From NCBI GenBank assembly GCA_963971405.1, contig OZ020491.1, forward strand, positions 1,680,910-1,744,909: DNA of 64,000 bases. Reading direction: 5' to 3'. Position numbers and translations under genes: made by a program. The stretch comes from Psococerastis gibbosa (lineage: Eukaryota > Arthropoda > Insecta > Psocodea > Psocidae). The stretch's first letter is position 1, and each line of letters begins with the position of its first letter. The notes under the pieces are model-generated. The model saw nothing but the letters and a program-made list of their open reading frames with translations, ran no database searches and was not told where the DNA came from. Positions 33,660 through 45,029 of the stretch are shown piece by piece.

Positions 33660-34601
33660 CAGTGCCGGGTTTGGCCTTGTGGGGGGGGGGGCATTTCTCG
33701 GCCAGGAAAGTCTTACACCCATACACGAATATTCCACTATCATTTATAATATAGTGACCAAGGGTGGGTGCAGGACAGATTTTCGGAGGGGACCATTCCG
33801 GGAAAAGTGGGTGTAGCCTACCAAGCCAAATTAATTTTTAGCGATTGTACAATTGGTGTGTTTGATAGTGAAATAAGGCACATTAAATTACAGTGCACTA
33901 CTTGAAAACCCCATGCGTCTAATGCTGATAGGGACCAATGGGGGTCCGAGGGTCTCCCCCGGGGGAAAATTTTGAAACTATAAGTGGAAAATAGTGGGGG
34001 TTTACATATTTTAACAGCAGTAACAATGCAGCAATAATGCTTATTCATATTGCTGGAAGCAGGGGGGGCCCGGGGGTCTCCCACGGAGGAAAAATTAGAA
34101 TACATTATAAGTGCAAAATAGAGGGGGTTTACGCATTTTAACAGCAGTAAAGTATTGATTTTTTTAAAGCTAGCAAAGGAATGCTTCAATGCTTATTCAA
34201 GTTGCTGGAAGCTGGGGGCCCGGGGTTCCCCTTCGGGGAAAAAATTAGAAAATAAAAGTTCAAAATAGTGGGGTTTTGCGATTTTTACTGCAGTAAAATT
34301 GTTAATTTAAACATGGAAGACATATTCATGTTACCATACTAAGGTTTTTGTTTTGAATGTCATATTTTTTATATTGAACGCCAATTGTTTTCGGGGGGGG
34401 GGGGGGGCTCTGGACCCGCCACTGATAGTGCCACAAGATGCAAAACAGAATAGAGTAAGGCTATTAATCATTAATGCCACGGCACCCTCCAATTTCCGGC
34501 TAAGTATTTCGACAAGTTTATTTATTTGTTTTAGTCTATTGCGATTTTGTGGAGGCCTTGGGGCCAAGACCCTCCTGGCCCCATAACCAAACCCGGCACA
34601 G
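33660..34601. mobile_element. hAT-like element with nested repeats
   Basis: The ends CAGTGCCGGGTTTGG and CCAAACCCGGCACAG are inverted with one mismatch. The flanks are ATGATATT (33652-33659) and ATGATCTT (34602-34609), an 8-bp target duplication with one change. Inside are an inverted copy of the 22845 repeat and a short tandem block (33960-34290). No transposase remains. It lies in the last intron of the LRR gene, about 70 bp from the donor of the exon at 34673. Confidence 0.8.
33960..34290. repeat. ~120-bp degenerate tandem repeat
   Basis: Three units carry G-rich GGGTCTCCC-type blocks, then GGAAAAA, TAAGTGxAAAATAG, GGGTTT and ACAGCAGTAA. They sit inside the hAT-like element. Blocks of similar wording also occur in the 52.7 and 61.6 kb elements. 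Confidence 0.65.
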
Positions 34602-34672
34602 ATGATCTTGGAGTCGGGACCCAGGCTACAATTTGGTCCCCCGAATTAGGCCTAACTGCGAGAAACTATTAC

Positions 34673-34873
34673 CGGCATTAAGGAATGTTCATCGTCTTCG
34701 AGCTCCCTGCATTTGATTTCCGCCAGGTCTCTCACCACTGACTCGTATTTGATCATTAAGTGCTGGAACGCAGGAGTGAAGTCGCAGTTACACAACCACG
34801 GGTTTCCACCTAAATACACTTTCCCGAGATTTTCGTTCATTTCGAATCCGTGGTCGAATGCGTACGTTGGTAT
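34673..34873 (-). CDS. LRR receptor gene, exon 5 in order: second LRRCT
   Basis: Acceptor TTTTGCAG before ATACCAACG, donor CCG/GTAATAG, 67 codons, phase 0 at both ends. The exon ends the second LRR block and carries a C-terminal cap: GGNPWLCNCDFTPAFQHLM and a later Cys in AEIKCRELEDD. The NPWxCxC start of LRRCT caps is diagnostic. The plus-strand frame over the same stretch is a shadow. Confidence 0.85.
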
Positions 34874-34919
34874 CTGCAAAACATTTAATTTTCATGTTTT
34901 ATTTTATTTTATTGTTTTT

Positions 34920-35010
34920 TTTAAAATTGACTTTTTGTTCCAAGTGTGGAACCAACAACCATTCGGGTGAAATTCGGAGTCTTCACCACTACTCTTTATG
35001 TCTTAAAAAG
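34920..35010 (-). mobile_element. SINE head fragment
   Basis: The minus strand keeps the SINE A-box part and GAATGGTTGTTGGTTCCAC, and a short tail; the body is deleted. A decayed copy in the LRR-gene intron. Confidence 0.45.
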
Positions 35011-35389
35011 CGTTAACTAACAAACTTTTCATAACGTGACTCGCTTGGGAGGGTCAAATTTGTTTTGCGACCCATAAAAATAAATGCATATGCAAAAAAA
35101 AAAAAAAATAGCAACCCATAGATTGGGAACTACTGCGAACTATAGTATCTAAGTTAGTGTAGCAAATACAATACAACCTAAATAAGCCAATATACAAATA
35201 ATTGGGCATGGCTTAACATCAAAAATAAGAAGCCGATTTTACATATAGCCTAATAATAATTGTTAATCGTATGAATAATAATTGGTAATGATGAACTTCA
35301 GGTACAGGCTAGCAAGTCATGCTGCGGGATGGGAGTGCAGGAGTTTAGTGAATAAGAGCCTCAAACTATACCTGTGAAGGTGGACTAAG

Positions 35390-35800
35390 ATGCAGAAGAG
35401 GAGGTGGGCCATAAGAAGCTGCAGAGGAAGTGGGCCAAGAAGCAGCAGAGGAGGAAGTGGTTCAAGAAGCAGCAGAGAAGGAAGTGGGCAAATAAGAGCA
35501 GAGGAAATGGGTCAAGGTGCAGTAGAGGAAGTTGGCCAAAAATCAGTAGAGGAGGAAGTGGGCCAATAAGCAGCAGAGGAAATGGGTCAAAGTGCAGTAG
35601 AGGAAGTTGGCCAAAAATCAGTAGAGGAGGAAGTGGGCCAATAAGCAGCAGAGGAGGAAGTGGGCCAGTAAGCAGCAGAGGAAATGGGTCAAGGTGCAGT
35701 AGTGGAAGTTGGCCAAAAATCAGTAGAGGAGGAAGTGGGCCAATAAGCAGCAGAGGAATTGGGCCAAGGTGAAGCAGAAGAGGTGGACTAAGATACAGCA
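35390..35800. repeat. Minisatellite of ~30- and ~75-bp units
   Basis: Repeats of GGAAGTGGGCCAATAAGCAG, with longer-order units containing TTGGCCAAAAATCAGTAGAG. It keeps long frames open on both strands (122 and 138 codons), which encode only Ser/Gly/Arg- or Leu/Pro-rich repeats. It lies in an intron of the LRR gene between exons at 34673 and 35978. Confidence 0.9.
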
Positions 35801-35977
35801 TAGGAGGGTAATAATTTTAAAGTCTGTATGCGAATTTCCCACATCCACGAAAAATATCAGGTTCCAAGGTGCCCATCCGTTAATTTAGAATAACTGTATT
35901 CTAAGGGATAGAGTGGGGCCTAAGTTCATCAAATCGGCCTAGGCCACATCTAAAATTTGCTACAATATATAGGCTAC

Positions 35978-36193
35978 CTGTCTGATTAGGTTTCCCTTTA
36001 TGCTGAAAATCCGGAAATTTCTCAACCAATCGGAGCCTTCTAGAATGTCAACATTGGATATCGAGTTGTGGTCCACGTAGACATCCAAAACCCTTCTGTA
36101 AATGGAACTTCTGACCAGAGGGGCGACATCACTGATGTTGTTGTGGTCCAGGTACAATGTGGTTGTATTGACAGGTAGCTGCCTGGGCATGGC
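35978..36193 (-). CDS. LRR receptor gene, exon 4: LRR repeats
   Basis: Acceptor TTTCTAG before GCCATGCCC, donor CAG/GTAGCC, 72 codons, phase 0. It encodes MPRQLPVNTTTLYLDHNNI, then LDVYVDHNSI and FRIFSIKGN, three leucine-rich repeats of the LxxLxLxxNxI type. The opening PRxLPxNTTxLxLxxN is typical of the first repeat after an LRRNT cap. Extracellular by topology. Confidence 0.88.
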
Positions 36194-36239
36194 CTAGAAA
36201 TTGTTGAAATAGGCAATATTATCAAGATTTTGTTTGTTG

Positions 36240-36410
36240 TCCAATGTGCTTTCAGCATTTCTGTTTCCATGCAACCCTGTCAGCCTGATGGGGGGAGAGG
36301 GTCTGTTTATTAGCTTAAGGCACCCTAAGAGCAGACTCATTCACCTCAGGGTGAAGGGGAGTTGGCTGACAGGGTGGACCTCTGTCCACAGTTCTGGTGG
36401 ATTCAACTTT
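36240..36410 (-). repeat. Dispersed repeat with GAGGTGAA core, inverted copy
   Basis: Reverse complement relates to 10650-10815 and 41640-41815, with CACCCTGTCAGCCAACTCCC and CCCATCAGGCTGACAGGG. It lies in an LRR-gene intron. Confidence 0.65.
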
Positions 36411-36637
36411 ATTTATTTCAATATTGTAATAGAGAACGACGCCTTCTTTTTACAATGCCGAATTTCAATTATATTTTTATATTAGGTATTACCTGTATAT
36501 CGATCATAGAGCCAATTAAGAGGCATACAATTTTCTGTCAGTGCCAGCATGTATGCATCACATGTTATGCATCAAAATGTTTAGGAGCTTCCGTCATTTC
36601 GGATAAAAAAAAAACAAACTATATTGATTGTACTTAC

Positions 36638-36760
36638 GTGAAGGGAGCGGAAGGAACAATTAACAACTATTACGGGGTGTAGGAACTTCACTTCGGTGTC
36701 CCAAACAATATGAGGCATGGAACACGTACAAATCTTGCTAGGACATTCTTTTTCCATAGC
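36638..36760 (-). CDS. LRR receptor gene, exon 3: LRRNT cap
   Basis: Acceptor TTAATTACAG before GCTATGGAA, donor CAC/GTAAGTAC (near-consensus), 41 codons, phase 0. It holds CPSKICTCSMPHIVWD and a later Cys in VIVVNCSFRSL, the cysteine pattern of an LRRNT cap (CPxxCxC, then C). An internal LRRNT after an LRRCT is also seen in Toll-family ectodomains. It is too short to stand out as an open frame and was placed by phase and splice sites. Confidence 0.85.
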
Positions 36761-37383
36761 CTGTAATTAAAACACACACTATACTGCTATGCCGATGACA
36801 TTTTGTGGAAAAAAGAAACACAGTGGCACCATCAGGGACGTATTTTTATAATTGTCTGCCGACTCTAGGCAGCGAAGTTTGCCCCCCCCCCCTCTTGTTA
36901 GCGCCCTCCCCGATGCGTTAGTCATAATAACTCAAAATTATTTGTTAAAAATTTATTTTTGCTGGCATTACATAAAAAATACATTATTTATCCCCAAAAG
37001 TAAAATTTATCCCGAAATGTAGGCTCAAAATTGGTGGGTACACTTCCAAACAGTTAAACAGAAACTGGAGTGGTACCTATCGCGTATAGTTACAAACTGC
37101 AGTCCATTTCAGTTAATTTTTCAGGAGAGCCAAAAAAAAAAACTGTAGCTAAGTGCCCTGTGATTGCTTCAAACCCCATTCTTACAGTTTTACGCTGGAC
37201 TATCCCAGAATAGTAGCTTCTGATAATAAATTCAATTGATAGATTTCCAACACACGAATCTACTGGCGACAAAAACTCAAGTTCAGAAAATGTGAACTGT
37301 TTTTTTCTATGCCACTCACTTAATCCTAGTTTTGTAGACCAGACTAGAAGAATATTTTGATAAGTCTATCGTACAATACCTAC

Positions 37384-37523
37384 CTGAATTAATGAAGCAA
37401 CTTGTTTGACAGGCTTGCCAGGGTACGGACGGCCACAAGTAATTTTACTGACATCTCCCAATTTTTCACTAATGTTTGGCAGCAAAAATGGTGACAGGTC
37501 CACGCTGCAATTCCAAGGATTAC
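37384..37523 (-). CDS. LRR receptor gene, exon 2: first LRRCT cap
   Basis: Acceptor TTATTTTCAG, donor CAG/GTAGGT, 140 bp. It starts in phase 1, completing a Gly codon begun by the exon at 46013, and ends in phase 0. Joined, it reads FLAG then NPWNCSVDLSPFL and ITCGRPYPGKPV, a canonical LRRCT cap after the first LRR block. The agreement of phase and motif across an 8.5-kb intron supports the join. Confidence 0.85.
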
Positions 37524-38364
37524 CTGAAAATAAATAAATCTATATAAAAAAAAACTGTAACAGTTCCATGGTAAATATCGGCTGCTTACGGTATATATTT
37601 TCCCTGACCTAAAGCCATGGGCTGTTCGATTAGAGCCTACTACAATGGGCAGATCAATATTATGATACTACACAATCATAATGCGGTATGGCATATGCAT
37701 TGTATTGGATTATCCATAATATCTTTTAAAAAAAACTTCAAAAACACATTTTTTAAAATTCAAATCTAAAACCGTGTCTTGGAAAGCAACCAATTCCACT
37801 ATTTACCACCTTTTTTTCATAATTTTTATCATTATCACAGTTTCCGTTCCTTAACCATCAGTAGCAATTCGGCTTCTGTATCCATTCGCCTCGACATTAG
37901 TTAGGAACACGATCTCTCCATTGATATGCACCGCGTTCGTCTATACTGTATATCTAGGTACATTTTACGGTACATAGGGATAAAATGGCCTATTATTTAG
38001 CTTACCAATTCTAGCAGGCTCTCTATTTTCTAACTTTTCTCTGCACCTTGGCAGATTTAAGAGGTAGCGTCGTTGAGTCGTAGGGCCTTCCTGTCACCAG
38101 TAAATCACGTAGCCTAGTGGGTGGGATCATGCAAGGCAATGTCGCCTAGGTCAGCCGGTTAGCCTAGCCGTTTATTACGTTTTTACGGCCCCCTGTACCA
38201 ACTTTATGGGGCACCTCCGCGAGGTTGTGACACCCAGCAAGGTGGCACCAAGGTATCATCCGGGAATACCTCAAAATGTCAGAATACAGCAAAACACTGT
38301 ACAGGTATGTCTTCTACTGGATGTGAGACACTATAAGCTGTAGATACATTCGTAGTAATTTGCA

Positions 38365-38425
38365 TTAGCAACTTGTTGAAACTTGTGCGAGTTTCTATAC
38401 ACCATGCGATCGGACATCAGTCGTA
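38365..38425 (+). repeat. ~100-bp dispersed repeat, partial copy
   Basis: CTTGTGCGAGTTTCTATACA and CGGACATCAG relate to the fuller copies at 39515 and 47860. Confidence 0.4.
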
Positions 38426-38478
38426 ACTAAGCGCAGGTATTATCATAGAAGAAAGGTAAAGGTATTGTCAGGACATGT

Positions 38479-38670
38479 AGAGTAGTGGTACAGACTCCAA
38501 TTTAAACCCGAAAGGTTCCGTTCGAGTCCCACACTTATTACAATTTCTGGCTATGCTTCGGAGGGCATGTAAAGCAGGTAGCCCCGGGTCTTCCTAGTTG
38601 AGTGTAAGAGAAGGCTTTACAGCCCTAACTCCACTAAGTTGGCTTTGTAATCGAACAAAAAGTCAATATT
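38479..38670 (+). mobile_element. tRNA-derived SINE, full length
   Basis: TGTAGAGTAGTGGTACAGAC gives the A-box region and GTTCGAGTCCC the B box. The body has CTTCGGAGGGCATGTAAAG and AGGGCTTTA-like sequence, and the end is CAAAAAGTC. It lies in the first mapped intron of the LRR gene, antisense. Confidence 0.85.
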
Positions 38671-39514
38671 TATTGATTTCTTTACTTAATCACAGAGGCG
38701 ACTGAAGACGTTATTCGGACACATTCATAAAATTCCTTGTATGTGATATTTTATTGCTTTCAATATTGGCACCTGCCACGTCTACTATCAGCAGTCAAAT
38801 GAAAAGGTAACAACTAAAGTTAAAATAAACATTTGGACGGGAGCAAATATGTAACTCTAGATACGTCTAACACCGTCACGTGACACCTTACTAATGCGGT
38901 ATTAAAAATAAACCCGTTACGATAGTCACAAATTGCCATAATATACAACTGCAGCTTCCCATATTGGCATCAGAACTATTAAAGTCATTGAATCAGCCAC
39001 TCTCAAACACAGTCTCCGAGATTGGCATTTTAATAACATAATGAACAGAAAGATTTATGGTGTGTTGTTGATTGTAAAGGATGAGACAGAGTATGGCATG
39101 GTACCTATTAAGCAAGTAGGCCAATTTGATGGACAAGTGTCAGGGTCGTGCTTTGTTCCAGAGGCAGGGCAAGCCCAAGGCATCTCACAATGAAAACGCC
39201 TGACTAAGCAAAGCAGGGAGCTTTCAGTTAAAGTAAAATAGCAGTAGAATTGTGTGAGTCAAAATTTCTATTAGACAAAACTGTCAGCTTATCTTTCTAC
39301 TGTTGTTTTGTAGAGATAAGATAAGATAGTTTCCTTGGTGACTTCGTGGAACATCTTAGGGAGAAGTAGGCTTAAGGCAATCCGAGATGATAGGATGATA
39401 AAACAACTGAGCCTACTAGATACAATCTTAGAAGTCTACGTTCCACGGAAGATGTCGACCGCAGATGTTGACGAAACGTTTGGAAGCACGCTTTCAGAGG
39501 CCTCCTATCGTCCC

Positions 39515-39640
39515 GAATATCGACTTCGATGGCAAGGTGGTAGCGTGCTTGTACTTGTGCGAGTCTCAACAAGCCATGCGTTCGGAGACGTGTTGTACCT
39601 CAACACGGGTACTTACCTACACAGGCGACTGAATATGTCA
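39515..39640 (+). repeat. ~100-bp dispersed repeat, best copy
   Basis: ACTTCGATGGCAAGGTGGTA, CTTGTACTTGTGCGAGTCTC and CGGAGACGTGTTG are shared with 47860-47960 and, inverted, 9178-9285. The 107-residue frame across it is not a gene. Confidence 0.6.
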
Positions 39641-40080
39641 ATTGGATACATTCATTAAATTGTTTGTATCAGATTAACCTTTTAAAAATAAAAATAAAAT
39701 TCTACTACTTCATCACAACCCCTAGATGACAACACTAGATGTAAAGAGGAGGTTGTATAGTCTATTTCCGCCATAGGTCTGTCTGGTTAATGAAGAGAAA
39801 TTAATAAATGGCTGTACATTATTTACGAGGTCTAGACATTTAATGTCTGTGGCGGCGCTAGGCCCTGACCGTGACGTAACTTTCTCGTAGGTACAATATG
39901 CCATCGAAGTAAACGGCTTTATAACGACCTCATCTGCTCCCCTCATGGCCAAGGTCTTACATGTTACTATTACTCCATTTGAATTATCTACCGCGACATG
40001 CATATAGGCATGACAGACGACACTCTATAGGTATTGCATCGACGCGACAATATAACACATTACAGGGGAGTCAACATTTT

Positions 40081-40262
40081 AAAGGAATCTTCTTCTTCTT
40101 CTATCGAAGATTGGCGATCATCATGGCAATTTGGACCTTGGAGACGGCTGCTCTGAAAAGGGAAGTCGTGCTCGTTCTTGCCACACCACTGCCTCAGGGT
40201 TTTCAACCAGGATGTTCTTCTTCTGCCGGGGGCTCTCTGTCCTGTCCTTCACGAAAAAGAAT
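40081..40262. repeat. Retroposon fragment shared with 50.12 kb
   Basis: TCTATCGAAGATTGGCGATC and ATCATCATGGC resemble 50128-50215 (CTATCGCAGATTGGCAATCA). The repeated TTCTTC start suggests the end of a LINE on the minus strand. Confidence 0.45.
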
Positions 40263-40554
40263 TTAAAGGAATACTGTTCCCTATACTGTCCCGGCAGGAA
40301 ATATACAGGAATGCGATGATTAACAAAGTTCTTCCTCTTCTGAGGTCACAATCTCAATGATTAGTTAATGGCAGCAACTCCTGTATATCATCTCCAGCTT
40401 CCTCGGTTCTGCACCTCTCTCTTCAGTATTTAATACGTATCAAAGTTAACAAAGTCAAAAGTTTTCTGAACCGTAGGCCTACAGATTTTCTGCGTATACA
40501 GTGTTGGTATTGGGCACATGACGTATACAGTGGCATTTGGCATAAGGCAAGATT

Positions 40555-40998
40555 TAGGTTAGGCCCGTACCCTCGATTTTTAAGGGGGGGGGGGGAGAGG
40601 GAGGTTTCCAAATTGGAAAATTGGCCTAGCGAAGAAAATGTTCATCTCTATCAGTGAAATGTACTTTACTTGGCAGGGGCGTAAAGTTGGAGGGGGGGGG
40701 GGTCATGGTCCAACTTGCCCCCCACCCCCAGCCTCGAGCATTGTAAGGCGAAATTCATGCTTCATGGCCCCCTTTGCAGCAATATTAATGTTAGCATTCC
40801 TGTTTTAGCGCTGTAAAATCTACAGCTATACTTTGCAACTATTAAAATGCGTAAAACCCTACTATTTTGCTCTTATATTTTCAATTTTTCCTTAAATCCT
40901 GCCTGATGACGTCATAAGGTCTACTTTTTTGCCCCCTCCATCATTCTATAACTTTACGCCTCTGTTACTTGGTACTTGCTGGCTACTTAATAACTAGT
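40555..40998 (+). repeat. Duplicated block, copy with hAT insertion
   Basis: TTTCCAAATTGGAAAATTGG and TGTTCATCTCTATCAGT occur here and again at 41212-41350. This copy is interrupted by the 291-bp element at 40674-40964; the other is not. Confidence 0.8.
40674..40964. mobile_element. hAT-like miniature element
   Basis: Ends CAGGGGCGTAAAGTT and AACTTTACGCCTCTG are inverted with one mismatch. The flanks TTACTTGG (40666-40673 and 40965-40972) are a perfect 8-bp target duplication. A poly-G run lies near the left end. The uninterrupted related site at 41212-41350 independently confirms the insertion. Confidence 0.92.
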
Positions 40999-41195
40999 CT
41001 GGCCATGTAGAGTAGTGGTACGGACCTTGACTTTCCCCCGAAAGGTTGTTGGTTCGAGTCCCACACTGGCTACATCTTCTGGCCATGCTTCGGAGGGCAT
41101 GTAAAGCAGGCGGTCCCGGGTCTTCCTAGTTGATTGTAAGAGAGGGCTTTATAGCCCTAACTCCGCTAGGTTGGCTTAGTAATAAAACAAAACAA
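40999..41195 (+). mobile_element. tRNA-derived SINE, full length
   Basis: TGTAGAGTAGTGGTACGGAC, then GGTTGTTGGTTCGAGTCCC (B box), then the body CTTCGGAGGGCATGTAAAGC and CGGTCCCGGG, then CGCTAGGTTGGCTTAGTAAT and an ACAAAA tail. This is the best copy for defining the family here. Confidence 0.9.
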
Positions 41196-41211
41196 GTCGT
41201 TATTTATTTAT

Positions 41212-41350
41212 TTAGGCCCATACCCTAGATTTTTAAGGGGGGGGGGGGAGGGAGGTTTCCAAATTGGAAAATTGGCCTAGCGAAAAAAATGTTCATCTCT
41301 ATCAGTAAAATGTACTTTAATTTGTTCTTGCTGGCTACTTAATAACTACA
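41212..41350 (+). repeat. Duplicated block, copy without the hAT element
   Basis: Matches 40555-40673 joined to 40973-40998 and so represents an unoccupied version of the site. Confidence 0.8.
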
Positions 41351-41639
41351 CCCCGCTCCAAGAACCTATGGTGAATAATATTTTGGTTGACCTAAGAGAT
41401 TTGGTGTGCAATATTCTTAAGTTATGACCCCTTTTCGCTCCTAAAAGAAGGGGTACTCCTCAGTCTTTTTCAGGCCAACGGCCTTACAATGTTGATTCCA
41501 TTACAGCAGAGCATGGTTCAAACTGCGGCAACTTGGTAGTGTGCACAGCGTTGGCAGGGGAACGTGGTGGGACATGATAACGCGCTTAGGCAGTATAAGT
41601 CGAGTCCTGGTAACCTCCGATTTAATCGTGTGACTTTAC

Positions 41640-41840
41640 CATGTTCCCCAAGTGGTTCGGAATCCACTATAATCAGGAGGTCCACCCTGTTAGTCAACTC
41701 CCCTTTCCCCGAGGTGAAAGAGTCTGCCCTTAGGGTGCCTCAAGTTAACAAACAGACTGACTCCCCCCGCCAGGCTGACAGGGTTGCTTAAAGCAGAAAT
41801 GCTGAAAGCAGGCGTTAGAAACAACAACAACAACAACAAC
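41640..41840 (+). repeat. Dispersed repeat with GAGGTGAAAGAG core and (AAC)n tail
   Basis: Shares CCGAGGTGAAAGAGTCTG and CCGCCAGGCTGACAGGGTTG with 10650-10815; ends in an AAC microsatellite (41819-41840), as a retroposon would. Confidence 0.7.
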
Positions 41841-42671
41841 AGTCCTTTTCAGAGAAAATCAAACCAACCTACGACGCAAAATTCGAAAATTTGAATTTCT
41901 CATAAATATCGATCATAGAAATAATAATAAATGAGAGTACCGTACCTTAGGTATAGTTAATGTAATGACAGAAATGATCCTATACCTCAATACCTGTATA
42001 TTTCGATCCATGATACGTATATACGTACGATATAAGGGATAGCAGATGCTAACACCGTTTGATACGGTTATCGAAGGTTTGAACCTAACGTAACCTTCCA
42101 TTTTTCCCGCCTTTAATAAATGTAGCCTAACATAGCATGTATCAAAATGTAAAGGAGCATTTCTCTTTTACTTTTACTCTTATAGATGGTTCTATGATCA
42201 ATATTTCATAAGATATCTCCGATTCGTTCTTAAAATGACAATATCGACGTTGATGGCTATTTTAAAGTTCTAGTCTTCAGAACACTAATAAAGTGCTAAG
42301 TGAGAGGTGCTAAGTGCAGTAGACGTGAGGTGGGGCCGTTGCGTTCTTATCACGGTTAAAAACAATGAAGGTCATGGCCCAGGTATACATACATATTGTA
42401 ATTCAGTTCCGAACGACAGACGTGTTATGAAAGTAAGGCATTGATATACATCTCAAAGAAATAGATTAGCTAGATTGCTGTATAAGGGACCGGTACCTTA
42501 TAAGTAGGTACCGGTACGTACCTACCTTGTAAATCAATATGACTGCGCTACGCACGGGCTACTGCCTTGTAGTCTATTCATGAGTTCTATAACTATCCAA
42601 ATTTAAAAGCTGTTGATTGAATTATGATTTTAGCGTATATTCCAGCATTACAATATAATACTGACATTAAA

Positions 42672-42790
42672 CTAACTTCGGTTGAAGAGGCAACTTCCTC
42701 GTTATAACCGAAATTAGAGGATTTAGAAAAATCTGGACTTGGAAGGCTTCGAACCCACGATCTATGCCTTGCCACGGCAATCCTCTAATT
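42672..42790 (-). mobile_element. Second SINE-like family, copy 1
   Basis: GGTTGAAGAGG, CTCGTTATAACCGAA and TTCGAACCCAC are shared with 52471-52600. On minus, GTGGGTTCGAAGCC resembles a pol III B box, so a tRNA-derived head is likely. Confidence 0.55.
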
Positions 42791-42903
42791 TTGATCATTT
42801 CGGCGATTTAACTTTTTGATTTTTCCTAGTCTAAGACTTTCCTCCGGTAATTGGCAAAAAAAAACTTTCATGATGGCAAAATTGTGTTTACTGTTGATTA
42901 CAA

Positions 42904-43083
42904 CAAGCTGTCAAAATTACTTAAGGCACTCAATGTTAAAAATAACTTTACGTTTTACGTAATAAAATAAAATTAAAAAATACACAACCGGTTTTGGCTC
43001 ACGCCATCGTCAAGTTATTTTTTAATTTTATTTTATTACGTAAAACTATAAAAAGTTATTTTTAACAATGAGTGACAGCAAGT
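42904..43083. mobile_element. Hairpin element with conserved loop
   Basis: The left arm has GTTAAAAATAACTTT and ACGTAATAAAATAAAATTAA; the right arm is its inverse, nearly perfect over about 70 bp. The loop reads ACAACCGGTTTTGGCTCACG, then CCATCGTCAAG. The GGTTTxGGCxxxxGCCATC loop resembles a motif I recall from foldback repeats in other invertebrates. Confidence 0.75.
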
Positions 43084-43566
43084 TTTATAAAGTTACTAAG
43101 GAGACTATTATGTTTATTACTTAAGGCAAGTTTTTGAAAGATGGCGGATCCAATTCTCAACCGACTGCTCTTACATATGTTTATACCTAATCAATTATTT
43201 CAGTATGATATTATACATAGGGATATGATTATGATTCCATATGGTAAACATCAATAAGACAATAACTCCATGCTGATTCTGGTGTTAGGGTGGATTATAG
43301 TTTTTAAACGCATACTGTATAGTCGCTCTGGCCGATATACGAAATTAGACTAGGGTTCATCTCAAATGATTACTTAAATTGTCACTTGCTTTCATAATTT
43401 CGTAAACAGTGGAGCATTCTTCTAATAATTCGCGTGAGGGGAATCAATATTTTTGGGCACCCCTGGCTTCTAATGATACATGGTATCAAGCAAGGGTTTT
43501 TAATGGAGTATAACTGATACTTTGGTAGGTTCCTGAAGAATGTAAGGCGGAAAGTATGGTTGGCTG

Positions 43567-43745
43567 CAAGGCCGTAGCCAGGATTTTTTTTTTTGGGGGG
43601 GGGGTTGGAAATTTCATTGGGTGTTACACAGTGGTTTTTATTTTTCCTCTCAAAATCCGATTCTATCTAGTATCAAGCCATTTCATTTCGGGGGAGGGGG
43701 GGGGGAGGTTGAACCCATATGAACCCCCCCTTGGCTACGGCCTTG
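43567..43745. mobile_element. hAT-like poly-G miniature element, copy 2
   Basis: Ends CAAGGCCGTAGCCA and TGGCTACGGCCTTG are perfect 14-bp inverted repeats. The flanks GTTGGCTG (43559-43566 and 43746-43753) are a perfect 8-bp duplication. The interior has G runs near both ends and TTTTTCCTCTCAAAATCCGA, shared with 16037-16229. Confidence 0.93.
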
Positions 43746-44696
43746 GTTGGCTGATGACAGGCATAATAGCACCAATGGCACCAATGACATGAGCCCCGGA
43801 ACTGGTTGTCACAAAAAACAAGTAAAAAACGTATTAAATGTTGAACTTATGGCTAAAAAGCAAACTAACTAAATGGACAGCTGACAAATTATGACTTCAA
43901 TTAGCGTGTAGACGTCAGCGACATAATATGGAGCTAAACACATACGACAACAAAACAGAGACAATAGTTTGTTAAAGTGCTAAGAGCCTAAGGCCTATGC
44001 CCTATGATGTATGGAGACAACCGGCTGGTTACACTCGTAACTCGTAAAACTGGTTTTAAAAATCATTATTGCATCTTCAGCTTAAAGGTTATTTACCTAA
44101 CAATACTGAAGACGAAACGCAGAGACATGATACGTACCTTCGTACCTTCATTTGTAGGTACAGTTGAGTACCTTGTCATCTTTAATGATTCATTCCACTT
44201 GGACTTTTTACTTTCACTCATATATTGTTATTAACAATAATCACTCATATAAGAATTAATAAATAGATCTGTCTGAAAAATATATACAAAATATCTGAAA
44301 TATAATTGTAGTTTCTGCGATGTTTGATCTATTGTATATTTATGTCAGGATTATTTTTGAATATGATCTTAAGAAGTATATTATTTTGATCAGCTAAATT
44401 TTCGATTTTGGGTTTCTCATTATTCATGCCTGCATGAGTCCTGAGTCCAAAAAAGTGGTTTTGAGGATGGCATAAGCTATGTATGTGCGTTCGTGTAAGC
44501 AGTTCTACAGCCTAAACTACTGCACTGATTTCGTTCAAATTTGGTAGTAACTTGATTATAATCCTCCAACGGTGACCGCACAAGAAAAAGGTTAAGCTTA
44601 TTCAGGGCCGGAGCCAGAAATTTTTAGTTTTAAAGAAATTTTATGCAAAAAAAGCATTTTGCTGTATATTTCTGAGTATAATATACTAGAATATAG

Positions 44697-45029
44697 GTTA
44701 GGCGGGATTTCCACCGACCTCTCATTACAGAATGCAAATGACATTGATGGAAATTTGAATTTTTCATAATTAATAATTAATAGAAATTAAAGTGTTTGTA
44801 CTTAACATATCCCATGACGCCATTTTTTAATTTTAGTTTGTTTGTGATTTTACTCTATGATCATTGCTCAATTTTAACTATGGCATAGAGTAAAACAAAA
44901 CTTTCCGCCAATGTCATTTGCATTCTGCAATGAGAGGTCGGTGGAAATCCCACCTTTATTAATGATATTTGCTACCACGTCAACGTATGTGCAATCTGCA
45001 ATGACAGGTCGGTGGAAACCCCGCCTTAA
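44697..45029. mobile_element. Foldback MITE (TAAGGCG family)
   Basis: Left end TTAGGCGGGATTTCCACCGA, right end GGTCGGTGGAAACCCCGCCTTA. Inner arms carry AATGCAAATGACATTGA and its inverse. In the long first mapped intron of the LRR gene. Confidence 0.8.

Noticed and set aside
35385-35801. Long frames on both strands (Ser/Gly/Arg-rich plus, Leu/Pro-rich minus)
   Set aside because: They are kept open by a minisatellite without stops; no start context, splice signal or domain, and they lie in an intron.
38479-41060. True tRNA genes at the GGTTCGAGTCC boxes
   Set aside because: No acceptor stem or full cloverleaf; the same boxes recur with a common SINE body and tail.
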